From Paraburkholderia tropica (GTDB lineage: Bacteria; Pseudomonadota; Gammaproteobacteria; Burkholderiales; Burkholderiaceae), in the NCBI RefSeq assembly GCF_914484835.1, contig NZ_CAJZAR010000001.1:104124-168123 (forward strand): a stretch of DNA of 64,000 nucleotides, given 5' to 3'. Positions within the stretch are counted from its first letter, which is position 1. Each line of letters starts with the position of its first letter. Shown here piece after piece: positions 19,667 to 33,090 of this stretch. Below the pieces are notes generated by a model that made no database searches, was not told where the DNA came from, and worked only from the letters and a program-made list of their open reading frames with translations. The position numbers and the translations under genes are program-made.

Positions 19667-20337
19667 ACGCCCTCCCCGGCGGTGTGTGCTTGTGCTTCGT
19701 TTGCGTCGTCAAGGAAGAGCCATTGCGGCTCGGGTGGCGTCAGTGTCACGCGCTCGCCGTCGAGCGCGAGGCGCCCTTCGACGAACCAGCGCACTGCGCG
19801 CGGGTAAATCACATGTTCGGTCTTGAGCACGCGCGCGGCCAGCGCCGCGGCGTCGTCGCCCGCGCGCACGGGAATGCCCGACTGCGCGACGATGGGACCA
19901 TGATCCAGCGTGGGCGTGACGAAATGCACCGTGGCACCGTGCACGCGGCAACCCGCGTCGAGCGCCTGCTGGTGCGTTTTGAGGCCCGGAAAGCTCGGCA
20001 GCAGCGACGGGTGGATATTGAGCATCCGACCCGAATAGTGCGTGACAAAACCTTCGGTCAGCACGCGCATGAAGCCCGCGAGCACGACGAGATCGGGCGC
20101 AAAACCGTCGATGGTTTGCGCGAGCGCCGCGTCGAAGGCGGCGCGATCCGGATACTGGCGATGATCGACCACCGCCGTGGCAATGCCGTGCGACGCCGCG
20201 AACGCAAGGCCCGCAGCGTCAGGACGGTTGGCAATCACGGCGGCGATGCGCGCCGGCCAGGCTTCGTGCGCGCACGCGCGCACGATGGCTTCCATGTTGC
20301 TGCCCCGCCCCGAAATCAGGATGACGAGATTTTTCAT
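19663..20337 (-). CDS. purN: Phosphoribosylglycinamide formyltransferase
   Basis: A 224-residue GART enzyme of purine synthesis that transfers a formyl group from N10-formyl-THF to GAR. The phosphate-binding GRGSNMEA at the N-terminus, the catalytic NIHPSLLPSFPG (Asn, His) and TLDHGPIVAQ (catalytic Asp) are all present. It is the first gene of a two-gene operon with rsmB, and is divergent from ribF. Confidence 0.94.
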   Translation of the reverse strand: MKNLVILISGRGSNMEAIVRACAHEAWPARIAAVIANRPDAAGLAFAASHGIATAVVDHRQYPDRAAFDAALAQTIDGFAPDLVVLAGFMRVLTEGFVTHYSGRMLNIHPSLLPSFPGLKTHQQALDAGCRVHGATVHFVTPTLDHGPIVAQSGIPVRAGDDAAALAARVLKTEHVIYPRAVRWFVEGRLALDGERVTLTPPEPQWLFLDDANEAQAHTAGEGV

Positions 20338-20403
20338 CCGCGGATTTTATCATCGGGGAGGGTCGCCGACGCTCGGGCGGGAGCGATCGCCTCCGCGTGC
20401 GTT

Positions 20404-20409
20404 TATAAT
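20404..20409 (+). promoter_or_regulatory. Predicted -10 element of the ribF promoter
   Basis: A perfect TATAAT at 20404-20409 in the purN-ribF divergent gap. No good -35 is seen 17 bases upstream. Confidence 0.4.
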
Positions 20410-20501
20410 CTCCTGTTTAGTCGCGGCCCAGGCCGCACCACCGGTCATATCGAGCGCGCATGGCCCGCGCGCTTTTCGAGGTTCCTCCAGGTTCCGCTAT
20501 C

Positions 20502-21494
20502 GTGAGAGTCTTCCGCGGTCTTCCCAACGCCGAAAGCCGCGCGCCCTGCGCGCTCACCATCGGCAATTTCGACGGTGTCCACCGCGGACATCAGGCGCTG
20601 CTCGCGCGCGTGCGCGAAGCCGCGAACGCGCGCGGCCTGCCGGTCTGCGTGATGACCTTCGAACCGCATCCCCGCGAGTTCTTCAATCCCGCCAGCGCCC
20701 CGCCGCGCATCGCCATGCTGCGCGACAAGCTCGAAGCGCTGCGCGAGAACGGCGTGGACCGCGTGGTGGTCGAGCATTTCAACCACACGTTCGCGAGCCA
20801 GTCGCCGGACGCGTTCGTCGAACGGATCATCGTGGGCGGCCTGCACGCGCGCTGGATGATGATCGGCGACGACTTCCGCTACGGCGCGAAGCGTGCGGGC
20901 GATTTCGCCTCGCTGCAGCTCGCGGGACGCGAACACGGCTTCGAAGTCGAACAGATGGCGACCGTCGCCGACCCGTCGGGCGTGCGCATCTCCAGCTCCG
21001 CCGTGCGCACGCAGCTCGCGGCCGGCGATCTGGACGCGGCGCGCGCCTCGCTCGGCCGCGGTTATGAAATCAGCGGGCACGTCGTGCACGGCCTGAAGCT
21101 CGGCCGCGACCTCGGCTTCCCCACGCTGAATCTGCCGATCGGCCACAAGCGCCCCGCGCTCAAGGGCATTTTCGTCGTGCAGGTTCACGGTATCGCCGAC
21201 CACCCGCTGCCGGGCGTCGCGAGCCTCGGTCTGCGGCCCACGGTCGACGACTCGGGCCGCGTGCTGCTCGAAGTGCATCTGCTCGACTGGCACGGCAGCG
21301 CGTACGGCAAGCTCGTGCGCGTCGAGTTCCTGAAGAAGCTGCGCGACGAGGAGAAGTTCGCCGACCTCGAAACGCTTACCGCCGCGATCGCACGCGACGT
21401 GGCCAACGCCCGCGCGTGGTTCGCCGCGGCGGGCACGGGCGCGGCCGGCGGCGCGTCCACCGGTTTCGCCACCTCGGCGACCGACCGAATTTGA
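20502..21494 (+). CDS. ribF: Bifunctional riboflavin kinase / FAD synthetase
   Basis: A 330-residue enzyme that phosphorylates riboflavin to FMN and adenylylates FMN to FAD. The nucleotidyltransferase domain is N-terminal ([13 protein letters not shown], with [14 protein letters not shown] at its end). The flavokinase domain is C-terminal ([20 protein letters not shown]). I prefer the GTG at 20502 because homologues begin with the [14 protein letters not shown] sequence; an ATG at 20460 gives 344 residues and cannot be excluded. The last 25 residues are Ala/Gly-rich. It is followed by ileS and lspA, a conserved order. Confidence 0.9.
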   Translation: MRVFRGLPNAESRAPCALTIGNFDGVHRGHQALLARVREAANARGLPVCVMTFEPHPREFFNPASAPPRIAMLRDKLEALRENGVDRVVVEHFNHTFASQSPDAFVERIIVGGLHARWMMIGDDFRYGAKRAGDFASLQLAGREHGFEVEQMATVADPSGVRISSSAVRTQLAAGDLDAARASLGRGYEISGHVVHGLKLGRDLGFPTLNLPIGHKRPALKGIFVVQVHGIADHPLPGVASLGLRPTVDDSGRVLLEVHLLDWHGSAYGKLVRVEFLKKLRDEEKFADLETLTAAIARDVANARAWFAAAGTGAAGGASTGFATSATDRI

Positions 21495-21652
21495 CCCGCG
21501 GCCCGCGCGCGTCTTGCTCCGCAAGGCACGCGTTCCGGGCCGCCCGCCCCCAGGCGCCGCCGCGAAACGCGTGCGGCGTCCGAGGCGACGGTTGCGCGGC
21601 ATCGCCCGCAATGCTGACGCCATGCATCCCCCGAATTCCACGTGATCTCACC

Positions 21653-24502
21653 ATGAGCGACAAAAAAGCATCCTCCGGCAAGCCGCAAAAGTCCGAATCG
21701 AAGTACCCCGTCAACCTGCTCGACACGCCGTTCCCCATGCGCGGCGACCTGCCCAAGCGCGAGCCGCAATGGGTCAAGGAGTGGGAAGAACAAGGTATCT
21801 ACAAGAAGATCCGCGCAGCCTCGAAGGGCCGCAAGAAGTTCATCCTGCACGACGGCCCGCCGTATGCGAACGGCGACATCCACCTCGGCCACGCGGTGAA
21901 CAAGATCCTCAAGGACATGATCGTCAAGGCGCGCAATCTCGCGGGCTACGACGCGGTCTACGTGCCGGGCTGGGACTGCCACGGCATGCCGATCGAAATC
22001 CAGATCGAAAAGCAGTTCGGCAAGTCGCTGCCCGCGCAGGAAGTGATGAAGAAGGCGCGCGAATACGCCGCCGGCCAGATCGAAACGCAGAAGAAGGGCT
22101 TCAAGCGCCTGGGCGTGCTCGGCGACTGGGACAACCCGTACAAGACCATGAACTTCGCGAACGAGGCAGGCGAAATCCGCGCCCTCGCGAAGATCATGGA
22201 GAAGGGTTATGTGTTCCGCGGCCTGAAGCCGGTGAACTGGTGCTTCGACTGCGGCTCGGCGCTCGCTGAAGCCGAAGTCGAGTACAAGGACAAGACCGAT
22301 CCGACCATCGACGTGCTGTTCACGTTCGCGCAGCCCGCCGAAACGGCGGCCGCGTTCGGCCTCGCCGCGCTGCCGCGCGAGGAAGGCGGCATCGTGATCT
22401 GGACCACGACGCCCTGGACGATCCCGTCGAACCAGGCGCTCAACGTGCACCCGGAAATCGAGTACGCGCTCGTCGACACGCAGCGCGGCCTGCTGATTCT
22501 CGCGAGCGAACGCGTCGAAGCCTGCATGAAGGACTTCGGCCTCGAAGGCACCGTCGTCGCCACCACGCAGGGCGAAAAGCTCGCGAACCTGCGCTTCAAT
22601 CACCCGCTCGCCTCGGCGCATCCGGGCTACAAGCGCACCTCGCCGATCTATCTCGGCGACTACGTGACGACCGACACCGGCACGGGCATCGTGCACTCGG
22701 CGCCCGCCTACGGCGTGGAAGACTTCGTGTCGTGCAAGTCGCACGGCATGGTCGACTCCGACATCATCAGCCCGGTGATGGGCGATGGCCGTTACGTCGA
22801 ATCGCTGCCGCTGTTCGGCGGCCTGTCGATCTGGGACGCGAACCCGAAGGTCGTGGATGCGCTCGACGCCGCCGGCACCCTGCTGCGCAGCGAAAAGTAC
22901 CTGCACAGCTACATGCACTGCTGGCGCCACAAGACGCCCATCATCTACCGCGCGACCTCGCAATGGTTCGCGGGCATGGACGTCACGCCGAACGACGGCG
23001 GCAAGACGCTGCGCGAAACCGCGCTCGAAGGCATCGAAGCCACGGCGTTCTATCCGTCGTGGGGCAAGCAGCGTCTGTTCTCGATGATCGCCAACCGCCC
23101 GGACTGGACGCTCTCGCGCCAGCGCCAATGGGGTGTGCCGATGGCGTTCTTCGTGCACAAGGAAACCGGCGAGCTGCATCCGCGCACGCCGGAGCTGCTC
23201 GAAGAAGTCGCGAAGCGCGTCGAGAAGGCCGGCATCGAAGCCTGGCAGACGCTCGATCCGCGCGAACTGATCGGCGACGACGCGAATATGTACGAGAAGA
23301 ACCGCGACACGCTCGACGTGTGGTTCGACTCGGGCACGACGCACTGGCACGTGCTGCGCGGCTCGCACGCGGAAGAACTGCAGTTCCCGGCCGACCTCTA
23401 TCTGGAAGGCTCGGACCAGCATCGCGGCTGGTTCCATTCGTCGCTGCTCACCGCTTCGATGCTCGACGGCCGCCCGCCCTACAACGCGCTGCTCACACAC
23501 GGCTTCACCGTCGACGGCGAAGGCCGCAAGATGTCGAAGTCGCTCGGCAACGGCGTCGATCCGCATGAAGTGGCGAACCGTCTGGGCGCGGAAATCATCC
23601 GCCTGTGGATCGCGTCGACCGACTATTCGGGCGAACTGGCGATCTCGGAAGAAATCCTGAAGCGCGTGACGGAAGGCTATCGCCGTATCCGCAACACGCT
23701 GCGCTTCCTGCTCTCGAACCTGTCGGACTTCGACTTCGAGAAGCACGCGCTGCCCGCCGATCAATGGCTCGAAATCGACCGTTATGCCGTGGCGCTCACG
23801 CACACGCTGCAAAACGACGTGCTCTCGCACTACGACCGCTACGAGTTCCACCCGGTCGTGGCGAAGCTGCAGACGTTCTGCTCGGAAGATCTCGGCGGCT
23901 TCTATCTCGACGTGCTGAAGGACCGCCTCTACACGAGCGCGCCGGATTCGGCCGCCCGTCGCGGTGCGCAGACGGCGCTGCATCACATCACGCACAGCCT
24001 GCTGCGCATCCTCGCGCCGTTCCTCTCGTTCACGGCCGAAGAAGCGTGGAAGGTGTTCCAGCCGCAAAGCGAAACCATCTTCACCGAGACCTTCCATGCG
24101 TTCCCGGACATCGCCAGCGCGCAGGATCTGATCGTCAAGTGGACGCTGCTGCGCGAAGTGCGCGGCAACGTCACGAAGGCGCTCGAAGAGGCGCGCGGCG
24201 CGAACCAGATCGGCTCGTCGCTGCAGGCCGAAGTGCGCATTCTCGCGAGCGGCGCGCGTTACGACGCCCTCACCTCGCTCGGCGACGACCTGAAGTTCGT
24301 GCTGATCACCTCGGCGGCGGAAGTCGTGAAGGTCGAAAGCGAAGCGGACGAAGGCGTCGAAGTCGTGACCTCGAAGTACCTCAAGTGCGAACGCTGCTGG
24401 CACTATCGCGACGACGTGGGCGCGAACGCCGAGCATCCGGGCCTGTGCGGCCGCTGCGTCGTCAATCTGTTCGGCAACGGCGAATCCCGGAGCGCCGCAT
24501 AA
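21653..24502 (+). CDS. ileS: Isoleucyl-tRNA synthetase
   Basis: A 949-residue class I synthetase that charges tRNA-Ile and edits valine. It carries the HIGH-type motif [14 protein letters not shown] (about 62-75) and the KMSKS motif [10 protein letters not shown], with the CP1 editing domain between. The C-terminal zinc site is C-x2-C...C-x2-C ([17 protein letters not shown]). The ATG at 21653 fits the family; the in-frame ORF that opens 79 codons earlier is not coding. Its stop overlaps the lspA start by one base (TAATG). Confidence 0.97.
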   Translation: MSDKKASSGKPQKSESKYPVNLLDTPFPMRGDLPKREPQWVKEWEEQGIYKKIRAASKGRKKFILHDGPPYANGDIHLGHAVNKILKDMIVKARNLAGYDAVYVPGWDCHGMPIEIQIEKQFGKSLPAQEVMKKAREYAAGQIETQKKGFKRLGVLGDWDNPYKTMNFANEAGEIRALAKIMEKGYVFRGLKPVNWCFDCGSALAEAEVEYKDKTDPTIDVLFTFAQPAETAAAFGLAALPREEGGIVIWTTTPWTIPSNQALNVHPEIEYALVDTQRGLLILASERVEACMKDFGLEGTVVATTQGEKLANLRFNHPLASAHPGYKRTSPIYLGDYVTTDTGTGIVHSAPAYGVEDFVSCKSHGMVDSDIISPVMGDGRYVESLPLFGGLSIWDANPKVVDALDAAGTLLRSEKYLHSYMHCWRHKTPIIYRATSQWFAGMDVTPNDGGKTLRETALEGIEATAFYPSWGKQRLFSMIANRPDWTLSRQRQWGVPMAFFVHKETGELHPRTPELLEEVAKRVEKAGIEAWQTLDPRELIGDDANMYEKNRDTLDVWFDSGTTHWHVLRGSHAEELQFPADLYLEGSDQHRGWFHSSLLTASMLDGRPPYNALLTHGFTVDGEGRKMSKSLGNGVDPHEVANRLGAEIIRLWIASTDYSGELAISEEILKRVTEGYRRIRNTLRFLLSNLSDFDFEKHALPADQWLEIDRYAVALTHTLQNDVLSHYDRYEFHPVVAKLQTFCSEDLGGFYLDVLKDRLYTSAPDSAARRGAQTALHHITHSLLRILAPFLSFTAEEAWKVFQPQSETIFTETFHAFPDIASAQDLIVKWTLLREVRGNVTKALEEARGANQIGSSLQAEVRILASGARYDALTSLGDDLKFVLITSAAEVVKVESEADEGVEVVTSKYLKCERCWHYRDDVGANAEHPGLCGRCVVNLFGNGESRSAA

Positions 24503-25017
24503 TGGCCAAGACCATGACGAAGCAAATGAAGCCGAATGGCGCGAGCGGTACGCTCGCGCCGTGGCTCGGCATCGCGGTGATCGTGATCCTCGCGGATCAG
24601 CTCACCAAGATCGCCATCGCCAAAGTGTTCGCTTACGGCGAAGGCCGCGTGATCACGCCGTTCTTCAACCTCGTGCTGGTCTACAACAAGGGCGCGGCGT
24701 TCAGCTTCCTCGCGGCGGCGGGCGGCTGGCAGCGCTGGGCGTTCACGGCGCTGGGCGTCGTGGCCGCGCTGGTGATCTGCTATCTGCTCAAGCGTCACGC
24801 GGGCCAGCGCATGTTCTGCACGGCGCTCTCGCTCATCCTGGGCGGCGCGCTCGGCAACGTAATCGACCGCCTGATGTACGGCCACGTGATCGACTTCCTG
24901 GACTTCCATCTGGGCCGCTCGCACTGGCCGGCGTTCAACGTCGCGGACAGCGCGATCTGCGTCGGCGCGGCCTTGCTGGTGTTCGACGAACTGCGGCGCG
25001 TGCGCGGCTCGCGTTAA
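24502..25017 (+). CDS. lspA: Lipoprotein signal peptidase II
   Basis: A 171-residue inner-membrane aspartic protease that cleaves signal peptides of prolipoproteins. Four transmembrane helices are apparent, and the two catalytic aspartates lie in [15 protein letters not shown] and [11 protein letters not shown]. The N-terminal 20 residues are polar and precede the first helix. The gene starts within the ileS stop. It belongs to the common ileS-lspA pairing. Confidence 0.95.
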   Translation: MAKTMTKQMKPNGASGTLAPWLGIAVIVILADQLTKIAIAKVFAYGEGRVITPFFNLVLVYNKGAAFSFLAAAGGWQRWAFTALGVVAALVICYLLKRHAGQRMFCTALSLILGGALGNVIDRLMYGHVIDFLDFHLGRSHWPAFNVADSAICVGAALLVFDELRRVRGSR

Positions 25018-25086
25018 GTCACGGCGCGACGCGGTGCGCCACGTCGCGCCGCATCGCGTCACGCTGCGTCACTGGAGAGAACCGAC

Positions 25087-26316
25087 TTGAACACCTCCGC
25101 AGCCCATCCGGGCGAACTGGCCGGGCGCCATCTCGTGCTCGGCATGACGGGCGGCATCGCCTGCTACAAGATCGCCGAACTCACGCGCCTGCTCGTCAAG
25201 GCGGGCGCGACCGTGCAGATCGTGATGACCGAAGCGGCCACGCAGTTCATCACGCCGGTGACCATGCAGGCGCTCTCGGGCCGCCCCGTCTACACGAGCC
25301 AGTGGGACGCTCGCGTGGCCAACAACATGGCGCACATCGACCTGTCGCGCGAGGCGGACGCCATCGTCATCGCGCCTGCCTCCACCGACTTCATCGCGAA
25401 GCTCGCGCACGGTTTCGCCGACGACCTGCTCTCCACGCTGTGCGTGGCGCGCGACTGTCCGCTGCTGGTCGTCCCGGCGATGAACCGGCAGATGTGGCAG
25501 AACCCGGCCACGCAGCGCAACGTCGCGCAGATCCGCGCCGACGGCATCGAAACGCTCGGCCCCGATTCGGGTCCGCAGGCTTGCGGCGAGGTCGGTGACG
25601 GGCGCATGCTGGAGCCTGAGGCCGTGTACGAGGCGATCGTCGCGTTCTTCTCGCCCAAGGTGCTCGCGGGCCGCAAGCTGCTGATCACGGCGGGACCGAC
25701 GTTCGAGCCGCTCGATCCGGTGCGCGGCATCACCAACCGTTCGAGCGGCAAGATGGGCTTCGCGCTCGCGCGCGCCGCGCAGCAGGCGGGCGCCGACGTG
25801 CATCTGGTGGCCGGCCCGGTCGCGCTGGAGACGCCGTGGGGCGTCTACCGCGAGGACGTGCAGACCGCGCAGCAGATGTACGACGCGGTGATGCGCGCCG
25901 CGCCCGACGCCGACGTGTTCATCGGCGTGGCGGCAGTGGCCGACTGGCGCGTCGATCACGTCGCCGAGCACAAGATCAAGAAGACGGCCGGGCACCGCAT
26001 GCCGACGTTCACGTTCGTCGAGAACCCGGACATCCTCGCCTCGGTCGCGGCCATGCCGAATGCGCCGTACTGCGTCGGTTTCGCCGCCGAAAGCGGCGAC
26101 CTCGACGTGCACGGCGAAGAGAAGCGCGCGCGCAAGAAGGTGCCGCTGCTGATCGGCAATCTCGGCCCGCTCACCTTCGGTCAGGACGACAACGAAGTCG
26201 TGCTGTTCGAAGCCGCCGGCCGCACGCCGCTGCCGCGCGCGGCCAAGCTGGCGCTCGCGCAGACGCTCGTCGCCGAAATCGCGAAGCGTCTGCCGGACCC
26301 GAGCATCATCTCGTGA
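25087..26316 (+). CDS. coaBC: Bifunctional phosphopantothenoylcysteine decarboxylase / phosphopantothenate-cysteine ligase
   Basis: A 409-residue enzyme (Dfp) of coenzyme A synthesis. CoaC (1-190) is a flavodoxin-like decarboxylase: GGIACYKIAEL, the catalytic His in NMAHIDLSREAD, and PAMNRQMW. CoaB (about 195-405) binds CTP and cysteine: ITAGPTFEPLDPVRGITNRSSGKMG and an EKRARKKVPLLIGN segment. The start is TTG at 25087 with GGAGAG about 10 bases upstream. It starts 69 bases after lspA and ends 61 bases before the luciferase-like gene. Confidence 0.93.
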   Translation: MNTSAAHPGELAGRHLVLGMTGGIACYKIAELTRLLVKAGATVQIVMTEAATQFITPVTMQALSGRPVYTSQWDARVANNMAHIDLSREADAIVIAPASTDFIAKLAHGFADDLLSTLCVARDCPLLVVPAMNRQMWQNPATQRNVAQIRADGIETLGPDSGPQACGEVGDGRMLEPEAVYEAIVAFFSPKVLAGRKLLITAGPTFEPLDPVRGITNRSSGKMGFALARAAQQAGADVHLVAGPVALETPWGVYREDVQTAQQMYDAVMRAAPDADVFIGVAAVADWRVDHVAEHKIKKTAGHRMPTFTFVENPDILASVAAMPNAPYCVGFAAESGDLDVHGEEKRARKKVPLLIGNLGPLTFGQDDNEVVLFEAAGRTPLPRAAKLALAQTLVAEIAKRLPDPSIIS

Positions 26317-26377
26317 TGCGTGCGCGCGGGCGCTACCCGCGCGCCGCCTCGCGAACGTCATCGAGGAGCAGTACGCC

Positions 26378-27385
26378 ATGACGCTGCTTTCCGTACTGGA
26401 TCAATCGCCCGTGATCGCCGGGCACACCGCGGCGGATGCACTCGCCGCCACGCTCGACCTCGCGCAACTCGCCGACGAGCTCGGCTACACGCGCTACTGG
26501 TGCGCCGAGCACCACGGCCTGCTCGGCGTGTGCAATCCCTGCCCCGAAGTCCTGCTCGCGCGCCTCGGCAGTCTGACGAAGCGCATCCGCATCGGTTCGG
26601 GCGGCGTCATGCTGCCCTACTACAGCCCGTTCAAGGTCGCCGAGCAATTCATGATGCTGGAGGCGCTGTTCCCCGGCCGCGTCGATCTGGGCGTCGGGCG
26701 CGCGCCCGGCGGCGACATGCGCACGGCGCAGGCGGTCGCGGCGGGCACCTACAATCGCGGCGATCAGTTCGCGCAGCAGGTGCAGGATCTCGTCGGGCTG
26801 ATGGACGGCACGCTGCCCGCCGATCACCTCGCGCACGGCGTCGTATTGCAGCCGCAGATCGAGACGCGCCCGCAGCTCTGGGTGCTCGGATCGAGCGACT
26901 TCGGCGGCCTGCTCGCGGCGCAACTGGGGCTGCGCTTCTCGTTCGCGCATTTCATCAACGCGCACTTCGGGCATCTGGTGTCCGAGGCGTATCACGACCG
27001 CTTCAAGGCGGGCCACGAAGCGAAGCCGTATCTGGCCTGCGCCGTGTTCGTGATCTGCGCCGATACCGAAGCCGAGGCCGCCGACCTCGAAAGAGCCGTC
27101 GACCTGCGCCGCGTGCAGATGGCCTACGGCCTGAACGCGCCGATCCCGAGCCTCGAACAAGGCCGCGCGCAGGAATACGGCGAGCGCGAGCAACTCGTGA
27201 TCGACCGCGAGAAGCCGCGCAGCATCATCGGCACGCCGGACAGCGTCACGGAACGCCTGCTGGCGCTCAAGGACCGCTTCCGCGCCGACGAACTGATCGT
27301 GCTGACCGTCGCCGGCAGCTACAAGGCGCGTCAGCGCTCCTACGAACTTCTCGCCGAGGCCTTCGAACTGCCTCGCTCAAACTGA
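26378..27385 (+). CDS. LLM class flavin-dependent oxidoreductase (luciferase-like)
   Basis: A 335-residue TIM-barrel flavin monooxygenase-like protein of the LLM family, MsnO8 type. Motifs seen are LDQSPVIAG at the N-terminus, the active-site region [28 protein letters not shown], and [14 protein letters not shown]. Substrate is unknown; members of this group appear as conserved housekeeping genes in Burkholderia. It lies 16 bases before dut and a likely common transcript. Confidence 0.85.
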   Translation: MTLLSVLDQSPVIAGHTAADALAATLDLAQLADELGYTRYWCAEHHGLLGVCNPCPEVLLARLGSLTKRIRIGSGGVMLPYYSPFKVAEQFMMLEALFPGRVDLGVGRAPGGDMRTAQAVAAGTYNRGDQFAQQVQDLVGLMDGTLPADHLAHGVVLQPQIETRPQLWVLGSSDFGGLLAAQLGLRFSFAHFINAHFGHLVSEAYHDRFKAGHEAKPYLACAVFVICADTEAEAADLERAVDLRRVQMAYGLNAPIPSLEQGRAQEYGEREQLVIDREKPRSIIGTPDSVTERLLALKDRFRADELIVLTVAGSYKARQRSYELLAEAFELPRSN

Positions 27386-27401
27386 CCTAACTGCTCACCC
27401 C

Positions 27402-27848
27402 ATGAAAATCGACGTCAAGATCCTCAACGAACGCATGCGCGACCAGCTGCCCCACTACGCCACGCCGGGCAGCGCGGGCCTCGACCTGCGCGCGTGCCTC
27501 GACGCGCCCGTCACGCTCGAACCGGGCGAAACGAAGCTGATCCCGACCGGCCTCGCGATCCATCTCGCCGATCCGGGCTACGCGGCGCTGATCCTGCCGC
27601 GCTCGGGTCTCGGCCACAAGCACGGCATCGTGCTCGGCAACCTCGTCGGCCTGATCGACTCGGACTACCAGGGCGAGCTGATGATCTCCACCTGGAATCG
27701 CGGCCACACGACCTTCACGCTGAACCCGCTGGAGCGTCTCGCGCAGCTCGTGATCGTGCCGGTCGTGCAGGCGCAGTTCAACCTCGTCGAGAGCTTCGAA
27801 GAGAGCCAGCGCGGCGAAGGCGGCTTCGGCAGCACGGGCAAGCACTAA
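27402..27848 (+). CDS. dut: dUTP diphosphatase
   Basis: A 148-residue trimeric dUTPase that hydrolyses dUTP to dUMP and pyrophosphate. All five family motifs are present: [44 protein letters not shown] and the C-terminal P-loop-like [11 protein letters not shown]. Followed by a strong terminator shared with the converging permease gene. Confidence 0.97.
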   Translation: MKIDVKILNERMRDQLPHYATPGSAGLDLRACLDAPVTLEPGETKLIPTGLAIHLADPGYAALILPRSGLGHKHGIVLGNLVGLIDSDYQGELMISTWNRGHTTFTLNPLERLAQLVIVPVVQAQFNLVESFEESQRGEGGFGSTGKH

Positions 27849-27873
27849 GCGCCCCGCCCGCCGCGCACGGCCA

Positions 27874-27906
27874 TAAAAAAAGCACGCTTTTTAGCGTGCT
27901 TTTTTG
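27874..27906. terminator. Bidirectional terminator between dut and the permease
   Basis: An 8-bp stem AGCACGCT/AGCGTGCT with a T4 loop, flanked by A7 and T6. Confidence 0.9.
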
Positions 27907-27910
27907 TTGT

Positions 27911-29347
27911 TTAGCGCTGGGCTTCCGCGGAAGCCGAAGCAGAAGCCGCAAGCGGCGGACGGCGTCGATACCAGAGCGCGTAGATCACGACCAGCGCGAC
28001 GAGAAACGCGATGCCATACGCGAGCGTCATGCGGAATTCGCGCGTGAACGCCGTGCCCACCAGAATGCCGAGCATCAGAATCGCGCCCAGCACGCTCGTC
28101 AGCGGAAAGCCCCACATGCGGAACTTGAGCGGCGCGCCGCCCTGCTTCACGCGGAAGAAAATCTGCGTGACGAAGATCATCAGCCACGTGAACATCGCGC
28201 CGAACATGGCGATCGACATCATCAGCGTGAAGGCCGTCTGCGGCCACAGCGCGTTGAGCACCGCCGACACCGCGATGCCGATGGTCGACAGCGAGAGCGC
28301 CGCCGTCGGCACGCCCTGACGCGTGAGGCGGCCGAACACGGCGGGCGCGTAGCCCGCGCGCGAAAGGCTGAACATCGTGCGCGTGGTGATGTAGAGCTGG
28401 CTGTTCATGGCCGACAGCGCGGCCACCAGCACGATGAAGTTGATCGCGCCCGCCGCGTACGGCACGCCGGTTTCGGCCATCACCTTGACGAACGGGCTTT
28501 CGTTGCCGCCCGCTTCGGTCCACGGCACGATCGCGAGCATCAGCGCGAGCGTGAGCAGATAGAACAGCACGAGGCGCAGCACGGTGGCGCGGAACGCGCG
28601 CGTGACGGCGCGCGCCGGGTCCTGGGCTTCGGCCGCCGCGACCGCGATGGTCTCCACGCCGAGATAGCTGAACAGCGACACGATGGTGCCGACCCACACG
28701 CCCCACCAGCCCTTCGGCAACAGCCCGCCGTGCGACGTGTAGTTCGCGAAGCCCACGCCCGAGCCCGCAGGCGCATGCCAGACGAACCACGCGCCGAGCA
28801 CGATGAACGCCACGATGGCCGCGATTTTCAGGCTCGAAAACAGATATTCGATCGTGCCGTAAGCGCGCACACTCATCGCGTTCACGACGATCAGCGCCGC
28901 CGAAAAGCCGACGATCCAGTACAGCCCCGGCACGTGCGGGAACCAGAACTTCATGTAGACGGCGATGGCCGCGACCTCGGTGCCGACCGCCAGCACATAC
29001 GCCGACCAGTACGCGTAGCGCACGACGAAGCCCGCGAGCGGCCCGATGTAGTGCTCGGCATACGCGCCGAACGAGCCCGAAGTGGGATGCGCGACCGTCA
29101 TCTCGGCGAGCGCGCCCATCAGCAGCAAGGCGATCAGCGCGCCGATCGCGTAGGAGATCAGCACGCCCGGACCGGCGAAGCCGATCGCGAAGCCGCTGCC
29201 GAGAAACAAGCCGGTGCCGACCGCGCCGCCGATGGCGATCATCGTCATCTGGCCGGCGGACAGCCCGCGGCGCAAACCGCGCTCGCGCTCGACGATCGAA
29301 TCGAACGCACCCTTTTTATCTGAACTCACCTTCACCCTCAACGGCAT
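27911..29347 (-). CDS. APC-family amino acid permease
   Basis: A polytopic inner-membrane transporter of about 478 residues with twelve hydrophobic segments. The AAT-family entry motif is seen near the N-terminus: GLSAGQMTMIAIGGAVGTGLF, here given in part as MTMIAIGGAVGTGLFLGSG, with PGVLISYAIG after it, and E in LAEMTVAHPTSGSFGAYAE. It resembles GabP/AnsP/ProY-type permeases, but the substrate cannot be read from sequence. I give the ATG at 29347; a GTG at 29329 has a better ribosome binding site (GAGG). Stands alone, between two terminators. Confidence 0.85.
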   Translation of the reverse strand: MPLRVKVSSDKKGAFDSIVERERGLRRGLSAGQMTMIAIGGAVGTGLFLGSGFAIGFAGPGVLISYAIGALIALLLMGALAEMTVAHPTSGSFGAYAEHYIGPLAGFVVRYAYWSAYVLAVGTEVAAIAVYMKFWFPHVPGLYWIVGFSAALIVVNAMSVRAYGTIEYLFSSLKIAAIVAFIVLGAWFVWHAPAGSGVGFANYTSHGGLLPKGWWGVWVGTIVSLFSYLGVETIAVAAAEAQDPARAVTRAFRATVLRLVLFYLLTLALMLAIVPWTEAGGNESPFVKVMAETGVPYAAGAINFIVLVAALSAMNSQLYITTRTMFSLSRAGYAPAVFGRLTRQGVPTAALSLSTIGIAVSAVLNALWPQTAFTLMMSIAMFGAMFTWLMIFVTQIFFRVKQGGAPLKFRMWGFPLTSVLGAILMLGILVGTAFTREFRMTLAYGIAFLVALVVIYALWYRRRPPLAASASASAEAQR

Positions 29348-29404
29348 GCGGCCATTTCGCCGGCAATAGGCGCTCGTTCGACGAAATTCGACGAACTTGC
29401 GCGC

Positions 29405-29443
29405 ACAAAACAAAACGGCGCGGACCGTGAAGTCCGCGCCGTT
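29405..29443 (-). terminator. Terminator of clpS-clpA
   Basis: A 12-bp perfect stem AACGGCGCGGAC/GTCCGCGCCGTT with a 6-base loop; the minus strand continues as TTGTTTTG. Confidence 0.85.
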
Positions 29444-29468
29444 CCGGCTGACCTGAAGCGGAAACCGC

Positions 29469-31756
<2,288 letters not shown>

Positions 31757-31760
<4 letters not shown>

Positions 31761-32071
31761 GCTTCCTCCATCACACACTGCAGCGGATGCCCGGCCTGCC
31801 GTGCGTGGGTAACGACTTGCTCAACCTTGGTCGACGCGATGTCCCGCGTATAGACCCCACAAACGCCCCTGCCCTCGCGATGAACCTTCAACATGATCTG
31901 CGTTGCGGTCTCGCGGTCCTTATTGAAATATTCCTGCACGACCATCACGACGAATTCCATCGGCGTGTAGTCGTCGTTCATCAGCACGACCTTGTACATG
32001 GAGGGCGGTTTGACCTTGTGCTCCTGCCGCTCCAGTACGGTTGAATCCTGCTTGTCCGGGATAATTGCCAT
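31757..32071 (-). CDS. clpS: ATP-dependent Clp protease adaptor ClpS
   Basis: A 104-residue adaptor that binds the ClpA N-domain and delivers N-end-rule substrates. The N-degron pocket signature is visible as [17 protein letters not shown] (about 25-41) and [16 protein letters not shown] (about 68-83). The first 24 residues are the flexible tail. It precedes clpA in a coupled operon and is divergent from the cold-shock gene, the same layout as cspD-clpS-clpA in enterobacteria. Confidence 0.96.
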
Positions 32072-32689
32072 ACACCCATTCTAAACAACTCGGACAGGCC
32101 CGCAATCCTGCCGAAACCCGACCGGCCGTCCGGTGAAGCTGGCTCCGGCGCCCCGCATCATGCGAGCAATCCCTGCGCCTTCCCCGTTCCGGGCTCGATC
32201 AACTACGCCCAGGCGACTGCATGGGCGCCCGGCTGCGGGGCCGGTTCGATCCGCGCTTCGTTTCAACGTCGAAACCGCGGTTTGAATCTCTCCAGCAGCT
32301 TTCGGGCCACCGTCGAATCGAGTATCGCACAACCTGCGGCGTCAGGTGGTCGCCTACTGTCGGCGCCCGCACGCTTGCTGTCAGATTCCACGCTCGTCGA
32401 CGTCAATCCAGTCCTACGCCCTGCGTCCCATGTGAGTCGATTATGCGACTTTTCAAGATGCCCCGCTCACATGACCCCGCCGCGTGTCCGACTTCATGCG
32501 TCATCGATACCGACAAGCGACCGGACATTCACCGCTGTCTGTTGGCGGTGCAACCGATGCACCATGAAAAGCGGGCACGAGCACTTCATGAGCATGGCGC
32601 GCAACATCGCGGCGCAGCATTCAAGAAAAGCCGGAAAAACCCTGGAAATGTGCTCTTTACAACGCGTCTGGCACGGTCTCAAAATATTC
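32072..32689. other. Intergenic region between clpS and the cold-shock gene
   Basis: About 620 bases with no convincing gene on either strand. ORFs here are shadows of GC-rich sequence without start sites or families. It holds the divergent promoters of clpS and cspA. Confidence 0.5.
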
Positions 32690-32718
32690 TTGACAGCAGA
32701 ATAAAGAGCCTCAACAAT
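32690..32718 (+). promoter_or_regulatory. Predicted promoter of the cold-shock gene
   Basis: TTGACA (32690-32695), a 17-base spacer and AACAAT (32713-32718). It implies a 5' leader of about 135 bases, long leaders being typical of cold-shock mRNAs. The leader contains a small inverted repeat, CGATCG...CGATCG, near 32789-32807. Confidence 0.55.
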
Positions 32719-32859
32719 CAAGCTGGCACTTTTTTCAACCGCCTTTAATTTCGAAAAAATGCCGTTGGTGAGCTTGTGAGGAGGGGGCGATCGCATACCG
32801 CGATCGTTAAGCTTTTCGAACTGCTCGTGGTAGTGACATGAGTTACAGGGGAAGTTGGT

Positions 32860-33066
32860 ATGGCAACCGGTACGGTCAAGTGGTTCAACGACGCGAAGGG
32901 TTTCGGATTCATCACGCCGGATGAAGGCGGCGAGGATCTGTTTGCTCACTTTTCGGCCATCCAGATGAATGGCTTCAAGACCCTCAAAGAAGGGCAGAAG
33001 GTGAGCTTCGAGGTCGTGCAAGGCCCGAAGGGCAAACAGGCATCGAACATTCAGGCAGCAGCCTGA
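32860..33066 (+). CDS. Cold-shock protein (CspA family)
   Basis: A 68-residue five-stranded OB-fold protein that binds single-stranded RNA and DNA. The RNP1 motif KGFGFI and the RNP2 motif DLFAHF are intact, with the start [21 protein letters not shown] precedes the ATG. By position next to clpS it corresponds to cspD of enterobacteria, but it lacks CspD's longer C-terminus and is closer to CspA. A hairpin terminator follows the stop. Confidence 0.95.
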   Translation: MATGTVKWFNDAKGFGFITPDEGGEDLFAHFSAIQMNGFKTLKEGQKVSFEVVQGPKGKQASNIQAAA

Positions 33067-33090
33067 TACGTTCGGTACCCGTACCTTGTG

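Noticed and set aside
21185..24436. A 1083-codon minus-strand ORF antisense to ileS
   Set aside because: It is a shadow of ileS in GC-rich DNA, rich in Arg, Ala and His with no family motif.
32221..32748. Plus-strand ORF between clpS and cspA
   Set aside because: No ribosome binding site, no family, and it contains the predicted cspA promoter.
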